Part shown: positions 32,049 to 43,216 of the stretch, one piece after another
Numbering within the stretch: position 1 is the first letter of the stretch
Layout of the letters: each line of letters begins with the position of its first letter
From: Costus lasius
Lineage: Eukaryota; Streptophyta; Magnoliopsida; Zingiberales; Costaceae
Reading direction: 5' to 3'
DNA: 64,000 nucleotides
Assembly (NCBI GenBank): GCA_027563935.2
Contig: JANVAS020000203.1
Span: 3,348,001 to 3,412,000 of the forward strand
The notes under the pieces: model-generated
What the model saw: only the letters and a program-made list of their open reading frames with translations
Database searches by the model: none
Told to the model about the DNA's origin: nothing
Made by a program: the position numbers and the translations under genes

Positions 32049-32359
32049 CACAGTCTGCTGGACTGCCCAGATGAAGGGGAATCGCACGGGTTGGCGATCG
32101 GCAGGGACTGCCTACCAGAAACTAGTGCTTGTACTCTCTGTGCATCTTATCTCGCCTGAGCGGGACGCGGAGACCAAGTATGAAATCTGGATCCCATCTC
32201 ACTAAAAGAGTTCTACTCTTTCGGGCTGTTTTGCTGGATTTTTCACGCCTGATAAAATAGTGAGAAAAAGAATCTTTCTTAAGTCCTGATTGATTCTTAT
32301 ACATTGATACTGACCTTGCTGTTCTTGCATTGTTGTAGATACCTGCAGCAACGAACACC

Positions 32360-35300
32360 ATGAACTTCAATGTGCGATCCCTACTGGAAAGAGAGAAGTT
32401 TGCTGGGCCGAACTTCTCTGACTGGTTTGGACACCTTAAGATTGTTCTTAAGGCAGAGAGGAAACTGTATGTCCTCGAGACGGCGATACCGCCGCAGCCC
32501 GCTCCGAACGCCGCAAGGGCGGTTCGGGAAGCCTATGAAAAGCACGTCAATGATAGCATTGATGTCGCTTGCCTGATGTTAGCGTCTATGACGCCACCGC
32601 TGCAGCGTCAGCATGAGGACATGTCGGCTAGAGACATGATTACAAACCTCAAGATGTTGTATGCTGCACAGGCGAGGACTGAACGCTATAATTTGACGAA
32701 GCTCTTCTTTCAGAGCAAACTGGCTGAAGGGAGCCCAGTGGGAGCTCACGTGCTCAAGATGATTGGGCACAAGGAGGCTCTAGAGAAACTGGGGCATACC
32801 ATCAACCAGGAGCTTGCTGTGGACATTATTCTGCAGTCTCTCCCGCCATCATTCGACGCGTTCATTATTAATTTTAATATGAACAAAATCGATTGTACTC
32901 CGGCAGAGCTGCTGAATATGCTCTTGACCACTGAGGAAACTCTGAAGGGTAAGCCTTCAACCTCTGTCTTGATGGTTCCTTCCAGGAACAAGAAGAAGGG
33001 GAAGAAGGGCAAGGCCCCGGTCAAGAATTACAGCAAGGCTCTGAAGCAGAAGGTGAAGCGGTCTAAGGAATACAGGTGTTTCCACTGTGGCCAGCTGGGT
33101 CACTGGAAAAAGGACTGTAAAGCGCTCCAAGGAGATAAGAGGGGAAGCTTTGCTTCTGGCTCAGGTATATTCGTGACTGAGGTCATGTATTCTTCTTCTG
33201 TATCATGGGTGTTGGACACTGCATGTGGAGTTCACATTTGTTCAAATGTGCAGGAACTCAAGAGAAGAAGGCAGGTGGGACAGCATGAGGTGGACCTACG
33301 CGTTGGAAACGGGGCACGGGTTGCTGCTGTTGCTGTAGGAGACTACTTCATTACTTTACCATCTGGAATTGTATTGGAACTAAACAGTTGTTATTTTGTT
33401 CCCAGTATAACTAAAAATATTATCTCCATTCCTGCTCTTGTCAGGAAGGGGTTTTCCTTTGAATGCAATATTTCAAAGTGTGTTTTGTCATATGATAATA
33501 TTGTTTATGCAACTGGTTCAATTAATAATGGGTTATTCATGTTGGACATGGAAAGTTCTATACAGAATGTTGATATTAAGAAAGCCAAGTATGCTGATGA
33601 TAGCACCTTGCTATGGCATAGTCGTTTAGGCCATATTAACGAGAAACGCATTAAGCGGTTGCATGATCATGGACTGCTGGGATCATTCTCCTATAAGGAG
33701 ATTGATACATGCAAAGCTTGTTTGATGGGTAAAATGACGAAGTCACCTTTTCCTAATAAAGGTCAAAGGGCTTCAGGTTTACTTGACCTCATACACAGTG
33801 ATGTGTGTGGGCCATTTAGTAAACATGCCAGAGGTGGCTATCAGTACTTCATTACATTTACTGATGATTTCAGTAGATATGGGTATGTCTATCTGATGAG
33901 ACATAAGAGTGAATCTTTTGACAAGTTCAAAGAGTTCAAGAATGAAGTACAAAATCAGCTAGGCCGTAATATCAAGGCACTTCGCTCAGATCGAGGTGGT
34001 GAATACCTAAGTCATGCATTTACTGACTATCTAAAGGAGTGTGGGATTATCTCACAGCTCACTCCACCAGGAACACCGCAATGGAATGGTGTGTCCGAGA
34101 GGAGAAATAGAACGTTACTTGATATGGTTCGTTCTATGATGAGTCAGGCTACTCTTCCATACTCCTTTTGGGGTTTTGCGCTGGAAACAGCTGCAAAGGT
34201 ACTAAACCGAGTGCCATCCAAGGCAGTTTCAAAGGCGCCATATGAGTTATGGTATGGGAAACAGCCGAGCTTGACATTTATCAGGATCTGGGGTTGCGAG
34301 GCTTATGTTAAAAAGCTCGCCTCTGGGAAACTAGAGAGCAGATCTGACAAATGTATCTTTGTCGGTTACCCTAAGGAAACTAAGGGTTATTATTTCTTCG
34401 ATCCCAATGAGAACAAGGTTTTTGTTGCTTGGACGGCCATATTTCTTGAGAAGGAGTTTCTTCTGCAAGAGGCCAGTGGGAGAGAAATAAAGCTGGATGA
34501 GAATCCAGAAGAAGGACAAAGTGATCAAGCACAGTTGGATGAGCCTGAGCCGGTAGAACAGGTTATTGAACAACCTGAGGCTCAGACATCACGGGAACCG
34601 CGAAGATCGGGTAGGATTCGTCGACAGCCTGAGCGCTATGACGGAGTCTACATCATTGACAATGATGAACCCCTTACTTATGCGGATGCGGTCAGTGGAC
34701 CAGAGTCAGCGAGATGGCTTGAGGCTATGCGCGCCGAGATGGACTCCATGTCAGATAACCAAGTCTGGGATTTGGTTGATCCGCCTCCGGGAGTTATCCC
34801 TATAGGCTGTAAATGGATCTTCAAGAAGAAGATTGACATGGATGGTAACGTAGTTACCTATAAAGGCAGGCTAGTTGCGAAAGGTTTCAAACAAATCTAC
34901 GGGATAGATTATGATGAAACTTTCTCACCTGTAGCCATGTTTAAGTCTATTCGGATTCTTTTCGCGATAGCTGCATATTATGATTATGAGATTTGGCAGA
35001 TGGATGTGAAAACAGCTTTCCTTAATGGAAATCTGGATGAGGATGTGTATATGACACAACCAGAAGGTTTCACTAATCCAGCAGATCGTCATAAAATATG
35101 CAAGTTAAAGAAGTCCATTTATGGACTTAAACAAGCATCAAGAAGCTGGAATATTCGTTTTGATGAATCAGTTACTGAATTTGGTTTCATCAAGAACGAG
35201 GATGACCCGTGTGTATATAAGAGGTTTAGTGGGAGCGTGATTACTTTCCTAGTCCTCTACGTCGATGATATCTTGATCATTGGAAACGACATTCCTGAAA

Positions 35301-36241
35301 TGCATGCTGTTAAGGCATGGCTGAGGAAATGTTTCCAGATGAAAGATCTAGGAGAAGCAGCCTATGTGTTAGGTGTGAAGATCTACAGGGATAGATCTAA
35401 GAGGCTTCTCGGGCTGTGCCAGAGTACTTACATCGATAAGGTCCTGGAGAGATTTCACTTAGAGAATTCTAAGCGAGGATATCTTCCAGTCAGACATGGT
35501 CTGAATCTTTCTAAGAGTCAGTGTCCACAAACACAGACTGAGAAAGATGAAATGAACAATACGCCTTATGCTTCGGCTATTGGTTCTATAATGTATGCGA
35601 TGTTGTGTACTCGCCCAGACGTTGCTTACGGGTTAAGCGTAACCAGTCGTTACCAGAGTAATCCAGGTATGGCGCACTGGATTGCAGTCAAGAACATTTT
35701 AAAATATCTGCGGAGGACCAAAGATATGTTCTTGATATATGGTGGTCAGGAAGAACTCAGTATTGAAGGATATACTGACGCTTCGTTCCAGTCTGACCAG
35801 GATGATTTCCGATCGCAATCAGGCTATGTTTTTAGCTTGAATGGAGGTGCAGTGGTGTGGAAAAGTTTCAAACAGTCAACTGTTGCTGATTCCACAACAG
35901 AAGCCGAGTATGTTGCAGCCTCGGAAGCATCCAAGGAGGCAGTGTGGATTCGTAAGTTCGTGAGAGAACTTGGTGTCGTTCCTTCGTGTGCAGATCCTTT
36001 GGTTATCTTCTGTGATAACACTGGAGCAATCGCACAGGCAAAGGAACCACGGTCGCACCAGAAGTCCAAGCACATACAGAGACGGTTTCATTTGATCAGG
36101 GAGATCATAGATCGTGGCGAGATCAAAGTATGCAAGGTTCATACAGATGACAATCTGGCAGACCCGCTTACCAAGCCTCTGGCGCAGCAGAAGCATGAGA
36201 AGCACTGTAATAATATGGGTTTGAGATTTCTCAACCATTAG
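32360..36241 (+). CDS. Cop1-B gag-pol polyprotein, intact (1293 codons)
   Basis: It encodes everything a copia element needs for particle assembly, reverse transcription and integration. Order: gag (1-~235); zinc knuckle C240/C243/H248/C253; protease with D286 in VLDTACG; integrase zinc finger H420/H425/C451/C454; integrase core D481, D544, E580 (35 residues between the last two); RT with YVDD at 967-970; RNase H D1140, E1181, D1219. No stop or frameshift. Splicing would add ten N-terminal residues. It is a single frame, so gag:pol ratio control is not visible. Close to Cop1-A and Cop1-C throughout. Confidence 0.96.
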   Translation: MNFNVRSLLEREKFAGPNFSDWFGHLKIVLKAERKLYVLETAIPPQPAPNAARAVREAYEKHVNDSIDVACLMLASMTPPLQRQHEDMSARDMITNLKMLYAAQARTERYNLTKLFFQSKLAEGSPVGAHVLKMIGHKEALEKLGHTINQELAVDIILQSLPPSFDAFIINFNMNKIDCTPAELLNMLLTTEETLKGKPSTSVLMVPSRNKKKGKKGKAPVKNYSKALKQKVKRSKEYRCFHCGQLGHWKKDCKALQGDKRGSFASGSGIFVTEVMYSSSVSWVLDTACGVHICSNVQELKRRRQVGQHEVDLRVGNGARVAAVAVGDYFITLPSGIVLELNSCYFVPSITKNIISIPALVRKGFSFECNISKCVLSYDNIVYATGSINNGLFMLDMESSIQNVDIKKAKYADDSTLLWHSRLGHINEKRIKRLHDHGLLGSFSYKEIDTCKACLMGKMTKSPFPNKGQRASGLLDLIHSDVCGPFSKHARGGYQYFITFTDDFSRYGYVYLMRHKSESFDKFKEFKNEVQNQLGRNIKALRSDRGGEYLSHAFTDYLKECGIISQLTPPGTPQWNGVSERRNRTLLDMVRSMMSQATLPYSFWGFALETAAKVLNRVPSKAVSKAPYELWYGKQPSLTFIRIWGCEAYVKKLASGKLESRSDKCIFVGYPKETKGYYFFDPNENKVFVAWTAIFLEKEFLLQEASGREIKLDENPEEGQSDQAQLDEPEPVEQVIEQPEAQTSREPRRSGRIRRQPERYDGVYIIDNDEPLTYADAVSGPESARWLEAMRAEMDSMSDNQVWDLVDPPPGVIPIGCKWIFKKKIDMDGNVVTYKGRLVAKGFKQIYGIDYDETFSPVAMFKSIRILFAIAAYYDYEIWQMDVKTAFLNGNLDEDVYMTQPEGFTNPADRHKICKLKKSIYGLKQASRSWNIRFDESVTEFGFIKNEDDPCVYKRFSGSVITFLVLYVDDILIIGNDIPEMHAVKAWLRKCFQMKDLGEAAYVLGVKIYRDRSKRLLGLCQSTYIDKVLERFHLENSKRGYLPVRHGLNLSKSQCPQTQTEKDEMNNTPYASAIGSIMYAMLCTRPDVAYGLSVTSRYQSNPGMAHWIAVKNILKYLRRTKDMFLIYGGQEELSIEGYTDASFQSDQDDFRSQSGYVFSLNGGAVVWKSFKQSTVADSTTEAEYVAASEASKEAVWIRKFVRELGVVPSCADPLVIFCDNTGAIAQAKEPRSHQKSKHIQRRFHLIREIIDRGEIKVCKVHTDDNLADPLTKPLAQQKHEKHCNNMGLRFLNH

Positions 36242-36250
36242 ATTAAGTGC

Positions 36251-36261
36251 AAGTGGGAGAT
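36251..36261 (+). other. Cop1-B polypurine tract
   Basis: AAGTGGGAGAT directly before the 3' LTR. Confidence 0.88.
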
Positions 36262-37947
36262 TGTTGGGGTATGCCCTTAAGGCTAATGTTTGAAGCCTAT
36301 GGGAATGTAACAAGTATCATGTAATAAACTCTATGTGTTTATAAAGGCATGGTTGTTATTCAGTTAGCTACATTGTCTGCTGCAATATATGTTCTTCTGA
36401 ATAATGTCTCAAAGCTGTTCAGCTGGGCTGACATGCTATTATGTCCTTAGTCGATATATCTTGGTAAACATGAGACAGCCTCGATATGGTTAAGACTAAT
36501 ATGTGTTCTAATCTTATAGGATGCTTCGAGCATGGAATAAGATGTAGACTCATGGGTACATGGGATGTACTAGACTGACCCTACTAGGATGTTCAATTGT
36601 TTGTCACAATGTGAATATTCCTTGATTAAGACAAGTGGCACATTACCTCTGACTTGAGATCACTTGTGTTTTCTAAATGATGATTGTCATTGTTTTGAGG
36701 TAGTTCAATATCATTTGAAACATAATGATTATAGACTATCTTGGATGGTGAGCTTGAATCAGGTTAGAGCACTAGTGATAGACATAGGATTGCCGTCTCC
36801 TTGTTTAAGGAGTGTGATGTTCTAAAGGGGCCCCCTGGATGAGATGATTGAGAGAGTGTATGGCCATACCCAGGTGACAGTGATCATCTGTTCTAATCAT
36901 GCTCATCATATTGGAGTTACGAGCTTGACAGGCTTGTCCAATAAGAACATCCAGTGGCAAAGGAATTATGTATGCTTTGTGAATTGATTCACACTTGTGC
37001 TGTTTTTGGGTGAAGTCTTGGAAGACTCTTTCCTTGATATCGGGAGACAGTGATGTGTTGCTAGATACCCCTCACTGGTTGTGATAATGTAAATTATCGT
37101 TACCGATGTTTTAAGGAAACCCTCAGGGTCGCACAATTGATGATATGGCTTACTTAAGTCAGATCGTGTGGACTGAATTGTTTCGGGTTCAGTTTAAAGG
37201 GATTTAATCTCTGATTGTGAGTGAGATCTGGTCTGATCATGTTTGATTGATTAGGGCTTGAGATCGGTAAGCTTCGATCGAGAGAAGAGATGCTAGATCG
37301 GTCAGATCAGGAGCATCATAGAGATCAACGGCTAGATCTGGAACCTTAGGGTTTTAATATGATCTAGGCCATGTCGTTTGGTTTATTTGGTAATTGAACC
37401 AAAATTAAATTAAACCAAAATGGTTCAAGCATTGGCGACAAGTTCACTTGGCGTGAACATGTTGGGCGGTTTGTGGTGCTATTTTTAGCAACCATGATCT
37501 CCACTTGGAGAGACTCACGTTCGAAAGAGAGTGCTCTCTCTATTCTCGCCACTTGAACGCATTCCTCTTGGGTTTTTCCGTGGGTGACGACGCCTTGGAT
37601 TTGGAGGAGAAATCGGCAAAGAAAAGATCTCTTCATCCCTTTCTCATTTTCGATCAAAGACTTCTTTGGATCTTGCTAGCACAAGGATCGCAAAGAGGAG
37701 TAGGCGACATCAACTGTGTGCGTCACCTCTGGAGAAGATCTGCTTTGATCTTTGCTTCCTAGGCGCCATTCGAAATGGCTATGGTATGAGTTTTATCTCT
37801 TACATGCAATCGTTTCCATTTGGTTGATCATATCACATGAACCGATTCTTGAAACCCTAATCCGCTGCCCAAAAATTTTATGCGCCACTGCCTAGGGTTT
37901 TCGCTCCCCCTAGAAGGGGACCCCCCTTAGTTTAAGGGGTACTTTCA
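36262..37947 (+). repeat. Cop1-B 3' LTR, 1686 bp
   Basis: Identical to 28821-30506 by eye except A36572. Confidence 0.95.
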
Positions 37948-37952
37948 GGTTA
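37948..37952. repeat. Target-site duplication GGTTA, right copy (Cop1-B)
   Basis: It matches 28816-28820. Joining across it restores the Cop2 LTR sequence (…GGGCTGGTTAGGCAC…), as seen uninterrupted in Cop2-A and Cop2-C. Confidence 0.95.
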
Positions 37953-39815
37953 GGCACGAGGTGCTAGCGCATACATATGGGTATATCAGTGGTGGATATA
38001 CTGGACCGACCCGCTGTGAGGCTATGACTTGGTGTCATGAGTTATTCTCACAAGTGATAGGAGATGCATTGATCCCTTGACTTGAGGTCATTGACCATTC
38101 TATATGGTTAGGGACATGCTTTGATACAACCTAACACCTCGCCATAGTTGGGAGGTAATAACGGTTTTTATTGAGCATGTCACGACCCATATGAGAAGGT
38201 CAATGGACAGACAGAGGATTTGCCCCTTCTTGAGGGAAGCTTGATATCCATGGAGCTCCTCTATGGTTCTATGACTAAAAGTGTATGGTCATACCAGGTG
38301 AGAACCTGATTTAGTCATAACCATGTGATTGGGTGAAAACAAGTGATGACACACTTGTCTAATCAGATATCAGTTTGGCAAAGAGACTGTAATGCAAATG
38401 TACCTAGTTGCGATGATGGGGATGTCGATGTCGATATCCATTCCGATGACTTGGGTAGCAGCGATGCACTGCTAGGTTCCACTCACTGCTTGTGGTGACC
38501 TTAGGTCAGCACTGCCAATGTCAGAGGAACCTACAGGGTCGCACACCTTAATACTCGAGTTTTCATATTGATCGGGTAGCCTTTAGATCGAGTTATTGGA
38601 TAACTCGGATCTATTTGGGAGATTTGATCAGCGCCAATGGGCCTGATGAGATGGAAGAAACTTATTGGGGCCAACTTCCATTTTTGGCATATTGACCAAA
38701 TTAACCATGGTTAGCCTCATTTGACCATGGGTTAAATTGGATTGGATCCAATAGCTTGATTAACATGCATAATGGACTTTGGGCTTGGCCCATTGCTTGG
38801 TTGGGCTTGCTAATAAGTTGTAATAAAGAGATTAGAGGCTTAAAGGGTATAATGGGGATAAATTAATAGGATAGGCGCCTATGGTATCCTAGTTGGACTA
38901 GGATTTGCGCCTATGCCTTGTTTGGTATCTCCTAAGTGATAAAATCAAATTGGATTTGATTAGATCACACATTATAATTGATTGGAAGGTGATAGGCGCA
39001 TAATGGGCTGATTATTTACATAATTAGAATCCTAATTAAATTAGGATTTGCGCCTATACCATATTAGGCAATCTATCCTCATGCTTTGACTAGGTCATAT
39101 TGCATGGATGGAATGATTACCTTATATAGATTGATATGGGCGCACATGACCTATACTTGCTTATGCAAGGTTTAGGCGCATATGGTATTAGGGATTTGGT
39201 CAATGTGATTGATTTAATGAATCCCTTATTCAAGGCCCAAATCACATATACCTTCCAGTAACCCAAACCGCCTCTTAGTGCTATAAAAGAACCACCTAGC
39301 CGCCCCCTCTTGATGATGAACTCCTTGGAGGCGTGAAGCAAGTGAAGGGCGAAAGCTTGGAGTTCTTGGAGGACTTCTCTTCCTCTTCTTCCATCAAAGT
39401 CGAAGTTCTCTTCTTCCCTTTCCTTCCTTAGCGCAAAGAAAGAAAGAAAGAAGTTTGCGGCATCTTCCTCCTTCCATCTCCATGGCGCATCACATCTTGG
39501 TGGTGGCACAAGTTGCTTGGAGGACTCTCCTAAGGCATGGATCTTCTTCCCGAGGCTAGCACCGGGCGTGGGAGAAGAAGGCTCGAGGAATCCGTGTGTG
39601 CGAGACTGCAGAGGGCGAACACTTGAGCGCCTTCCTCGACATCGGCTTCTCATTGCTTAAAGGTACTTACTATCACATAGTGTCGACTCCCTCGCTTGAC
39701 GATCTTCACTGAGTTTTTGGGACTGGCCTGTTTCGGGTATATTATTTCGCTGTGCAATGCATTCGTGTTGATATGACTCTGAAAAAATATAAAATATCCC
39801 CAGGATTTCCCAACA
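37953..39815 (+). repeat. Cop2-B 3' LTR, second part
   Basis: It continues the LTR cut at 28820 and ends ATTTCCCAACA. The joined length is about 2.1 kb, longer than the Cop2-A and C LTRs because of extra sequence around 38730-38950. TATA box at 39282-39288. Confidence 0.9.
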
Positions 39816-40596
39816 GGTGGAACATATGGCAGAACCCATATCCGAAAGGTTTCCTTTTATTCCTAGTAGATCTCCTCAAGGCGTGTCTTGAGCCTCCATC
39901 AGATCTTTATATCTATGCATCCCACATCACTTGTTGCCCTCTTTGATCAAATGACAATTAGAGTAAAACTTGGATTAAGAGTTTGTCCTTAGCCATATTA
40001 GATGATATAACATATGTATATATGGTTATTGAAGGAATTTTGAACTTATAATGCAGTTTTTGATGTACTAAGATATTTTAATTAGCGTAGTGTTTTTTTT
40101 TTAAAAAAAAAATCTAAGGTATTTTGGGATAAATTTAACTAGCTCATGTTTCACCTATTTTGTTAATTCTAAAATATCATATCATGTGCACTTGAAGATA
40201 ACTAAGGGATTCCTAAAGTTAAAAGATAGTTTTGATTTTATAAATTATTTCTCTGAGGAGTTTTGGCAAATAGTACGGTAATTGTATATAAATATGATTA
40301 ACTAATATTCCAAATTATTTATCCAAGATATCCTAATGTGTTTACGAAGGTGATTGAAGTAAGGCTAATGATTGAAGCATTTCTTGACTAAATAAATTAT
40401 TTTTTATGTTGTCAGGGTTTTTATCGAATGTTAAGCTATTTTTAGATTAAGTAAAGTTAACTCATCTGCCACTTATTTTGTTCAGTATAAGACATTATGA
40501 TGCATGCATTTGATGTTAGTTGAAGTTAACTTGTTGATGAGTCTAGGCGGGCTTTCCTTCCCGACAACACGAGGGACATCCATCACGTCACGTGAG
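39816..40596. other. Unassigned AT-rich DNA
   Basis: No ORF of note and no repeat match in the window, apart from a T/A homopolymer near 40089-40112. The short ORF crossing the LTR edge at 39815 is not supported. It may be pre-insertion host DNA. Confidence 0.5.
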
Positions 40597-41694
40597 TATT
40601 GGGGATTTTCAAATAAAAATTAAAAATTTAATATAAAGTGGAAACATATCTGAAAATCAATTCCGGTGTAGAAGATTATTTCCAAGAACTTAAAATAAAT
40701 GATGTGATAGAAAAATATCTCTTGAAGCATGACATGTAAAGGGATGTAGGTGATGACAAAAGGTGTAAGCACATAGAATGTCTATCCTCTTGCTAGTATC
40801 CATACAACGATCTCGTGAGAATCACCTCACTCCCTGCCTAGTGCTAGTCTTAGGAGCAAGGATCCAAGCTTAACAAATCTTTTAGTCTCTGTACTTATGC
40901 ACCATCGAGAAGGAGAGAAAGAGAGGAGGCAACAAAAGAAGACAGGAAGAGCATCCGAGTGACTAGGGTTGGGTGCATGCAAATTCTCGCACACCTCCTT
41001 CCTCTACCTCCTTATTTATAGCAAGCTAGGTGCCGCATATGAGGAAAAAAAACTCTTCAGCAGCGGGGCACCCCGCTTAATAAATTTACTCGCATATGAG
41101 GCTCAAGTGCACTAGCCAACAGCAGATGATGGGGGTCAAAACTTGATGACTATAGACATGTGCATCCCTGTTAATGGCATGTCGTAAGGTTGAAGCCCAG
41201 CGACTACAGGAAACCCTACTTCCCTCTTTCCCATAGTGGGCCTACACCCCAAGAATGCAATCTAGATGAACTAGATTAGATTTGCAGCCTTGATCTCCTT
41301 GCAAATCAACTGATATAAAACTTTAGTTCAATCAATCACAATTATGTCTAGATCCATCCAACTCCTAAATTGATTTGAATTATTACATAATTTGATTCAA
41401 TTCTATCTAATCAACATATAATTTCAAGTGTGCATATGCGACCTTATAAATTTTATATGAAGTTAGCAATAATAATTATTATATTGATCACCATAAAGAA
41501 TGAGAGATATCTAACAACACATCATTATTACTCAAAACATAAAACGTGTGTTGTCAACCGATATCCCCTAATTAGTGGTAAAACCTCAATGCAATATAAT
41601 CTCTTTACTTATTGATATCTTAGGTATATCACACTTATTTATCCCAATTAGTAGGTATGAATTAGTTAGGAAAACACTTGGGCATGGTCATACA
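40597..41694 (-). repeat. Cop3-a, old Cop2-like LTR relic
   Basis: Weak colinear similarity to the Cop2-A/C LTR: TATTGGGGATTTTC at the edge, then TGCCTAGTGCTAGTCTTAGGAGCAAGGATCC, a TATTTATAG promoter-like box near 41028, TGCGACCTTA, and GGCATGGTCATACATG near the end. No partner LTR or coding region remains. Very old. Confidence 0.5.
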
Positions 41695-42700
41695 TGTTAG
41701 GGAAAAATTGCAGGCAAATAAAAAATATGTAGGGAAAAGAAACCAATTTTTCCCCATGCCAAGAGGATCATCCATGCGAGATGAACTAAGGGATATGACA
41801 ATAATTTTACCTTTGAAGCATGCTTAATCTCAAAGGTTATAGGCGTTCAAGTGTTTTCCCTCTACCGGTATCCACACATTGACCCCTTGAAAATTACCCC
41901 ACTTTATGCTTGGTACTAGCCTCAAAAGAAGGGATGGTGCCTTGGTGCTCACAGCAAGGGAGGAGGGCAGCGACGCAAAGTGAGGAGGAGAGAGCATCGG
42001 CCACATAGAGAGAGGAGAGAATAATTCGTGTGTTTGTAGTCTGACCCCTACCTACTTATTTATAGAAAGCCAGACGTTCTCCTCTCAAGGCATGGTCGAT
42101 CGGTCCATGCATTCATCATGCGCCTAGACATGGTCACATAAGGAAGACAGGGGAAGAATTACCATTCAAGGCCAAATCACTTCCCTCAATCACCTCGTAT
42201 CAAGGCAATCATGCCTTGCTTTGCTAACCACCTAGGCACCCCCATTATGGAAGTAGCACTTCTTATTGGTGCCTCCATTAGGTGCTTAGGCAAAGGGCTT
42301 GGACCAGGGCTTAAAGTCCCTTCCTTCCTCTCCTAGAGCGTAGCCGCTCATGCCATGGTTTATTAGGCTCTTGGCCCAATGAGGTGATCCATCCTTATGC
42401 GCTAGTCTTATTGAAGCCATGCACTAATGGTGCCTACTTCAACCCTCATTAGTCTCTATGCCCAATGAGCTCTACCTAGAGCTTATCCATGCTCTAGGCC
42501 TCCTATACAAGTCTCATAGGCACCAAGGCCCTATAAGTTGTCCTTCATTGGACCCGAAGCCCAATTAGTTTCTCTAGATCATTAGAATAGGCATCTAGCC
42601 CCATTCTTCTTGCAGATTGAATCATATAAACTATCCATTCTATCTTGCTCTAATATGACATGTCCCAATATTAAAAGAGACTCGAATTAAACCATAATTC
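41695..42700 (-). repeat. Cop3-b, second old LTR relic
   Basis: It starts TGTTAGGGAAAAATTGC, cuts into Cop3-a, and repeats the same landmarks: CTATGCTTGGTACTAGCC-like at ~41903 and TTATTTATAG at ~42056. The 3' limit is approximate. Truncated and isolated. Confidence 0.45.
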
Positions 42701-42724
42701 GATCCAAGGCTCCCAGATAGGCTT

Positions 42725-42880
42725 GTCCATTAATCGGTTCAAACCGATAAACCAAACCGAATAAGGAAGTTCGGTTTGATTTTTCTGTAAATCGGTTTGG
42801 TTTGGAGAAGAAAAAATTTCAATCGGTTCAGTTTCAATTTTATCTTTTCAAATTCCATGAAAATCGAACTGAATCAAATA
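42725..42880. repeat. Inverted AACCAAACCG / CGGTTTGGTTT words
   Basis: AATCGGTTCAAACCG, AAACCAAACCGA and AATCGGTTTGGTTTGG occur in both orientations within ~110 bases, giving a foldable patch. It could be a small inverted-repeat transposon remnant. No clear target duplication found. Confidence 0.4.
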
Positions 42881-43216
42881 GGAATAATTAAAAATTAAAA
42901 TTAAAAAATTTCTAAATCTGTAAACTACTAAACGTAAAATGCTAAATCCTTAATCCGAACCCTAATTCCTAAAATTAGGAATTTCCTCTCTGACTCCTCA
43001 CTCTTCACGCACGAGTTGATCTAGTCCAGTGATTGAGGAGAGTGGCGAGCATCGGAAGCTCTGCCAGGTGTTCCGCGTGGCATTGCCCTCTCCGCCCGTT
43101 CCAATAGCAATAAGCGACTACTCCGGAACCTCCACCGCCTCAATCTGCCTCCTCTATATCTCTCTCTTTGCCTGCTTCCTCATAGCTCTGTTGATGCAGG
43201 AGCAAACGGGCCCATG
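42881..43216. other. Unassigned, GC shift next to Cop2-C
   Basis: From ~42985 the DNA becomes GC-richer and could be a host exon or UTR. One plus-strand frame from 43029 reads SGEHRKLCQVFRVALPSPPVP then a hydrophobic ASICLLYISLFACFLIALL, before it is cut by the LTR at 43217. No family recognised. Confidence 0.3.

Larger units (their letters stand above)
30343..32338 (+). other. Cop1-B putative leader intron (1996 nt)
   Basis: Donor GTATGAG (30343). Branch-like TACTGAC (32308-32314), pyrimidine-rich tract, acceptor TTGTTGTAG ending at 32338. The phase is 0 and the join is in frame. The intron contains the LTR end, the primer site and all leader hairpins, so spliced RNA could be translated but not primed. 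Inferred; no transcript data. Confidence 0.6.
28821..37947 (+). mobile_element. Cop1-B, structurally intact copia element, 9127 bp
   Basis: It has two 1686-bp LTRs (28821-30506, 36262-37947), an intact primer site, a leader, one uninterrupted gag-pol ORF, a polypurine tract and the perfect target duplication GGTTA (28816-28820, 37948-37952). The only LTR difference I found by eye is G29131 versus A36572. It is the best candidate in the window for a currently or very recently mobile element. Family traits are as in Cop1-A. Confidence 0.97.
22047..39815 (+). mobile_element. Cop2-B, decayed copia element split by Cop1-B
   Basis: It consists of a 5'-truncated LTR (22047-23241), leader, degenerate gag-pol (24960-28558) and a 3' LTR in two pieces (28580-28820 and 37953-39815). 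It shares family features with Cop2-C, including the same shortened gag. The left LTR junction has no target duplication; the right flank is GGTGG (39816). Confidence 0.9.

Noticed and set aside
39752..39946. 64-codon ORF spanning the Cop2-B 3' LTR end
   Set aside because: A chimera of LTR and flank with no independent support for coding.
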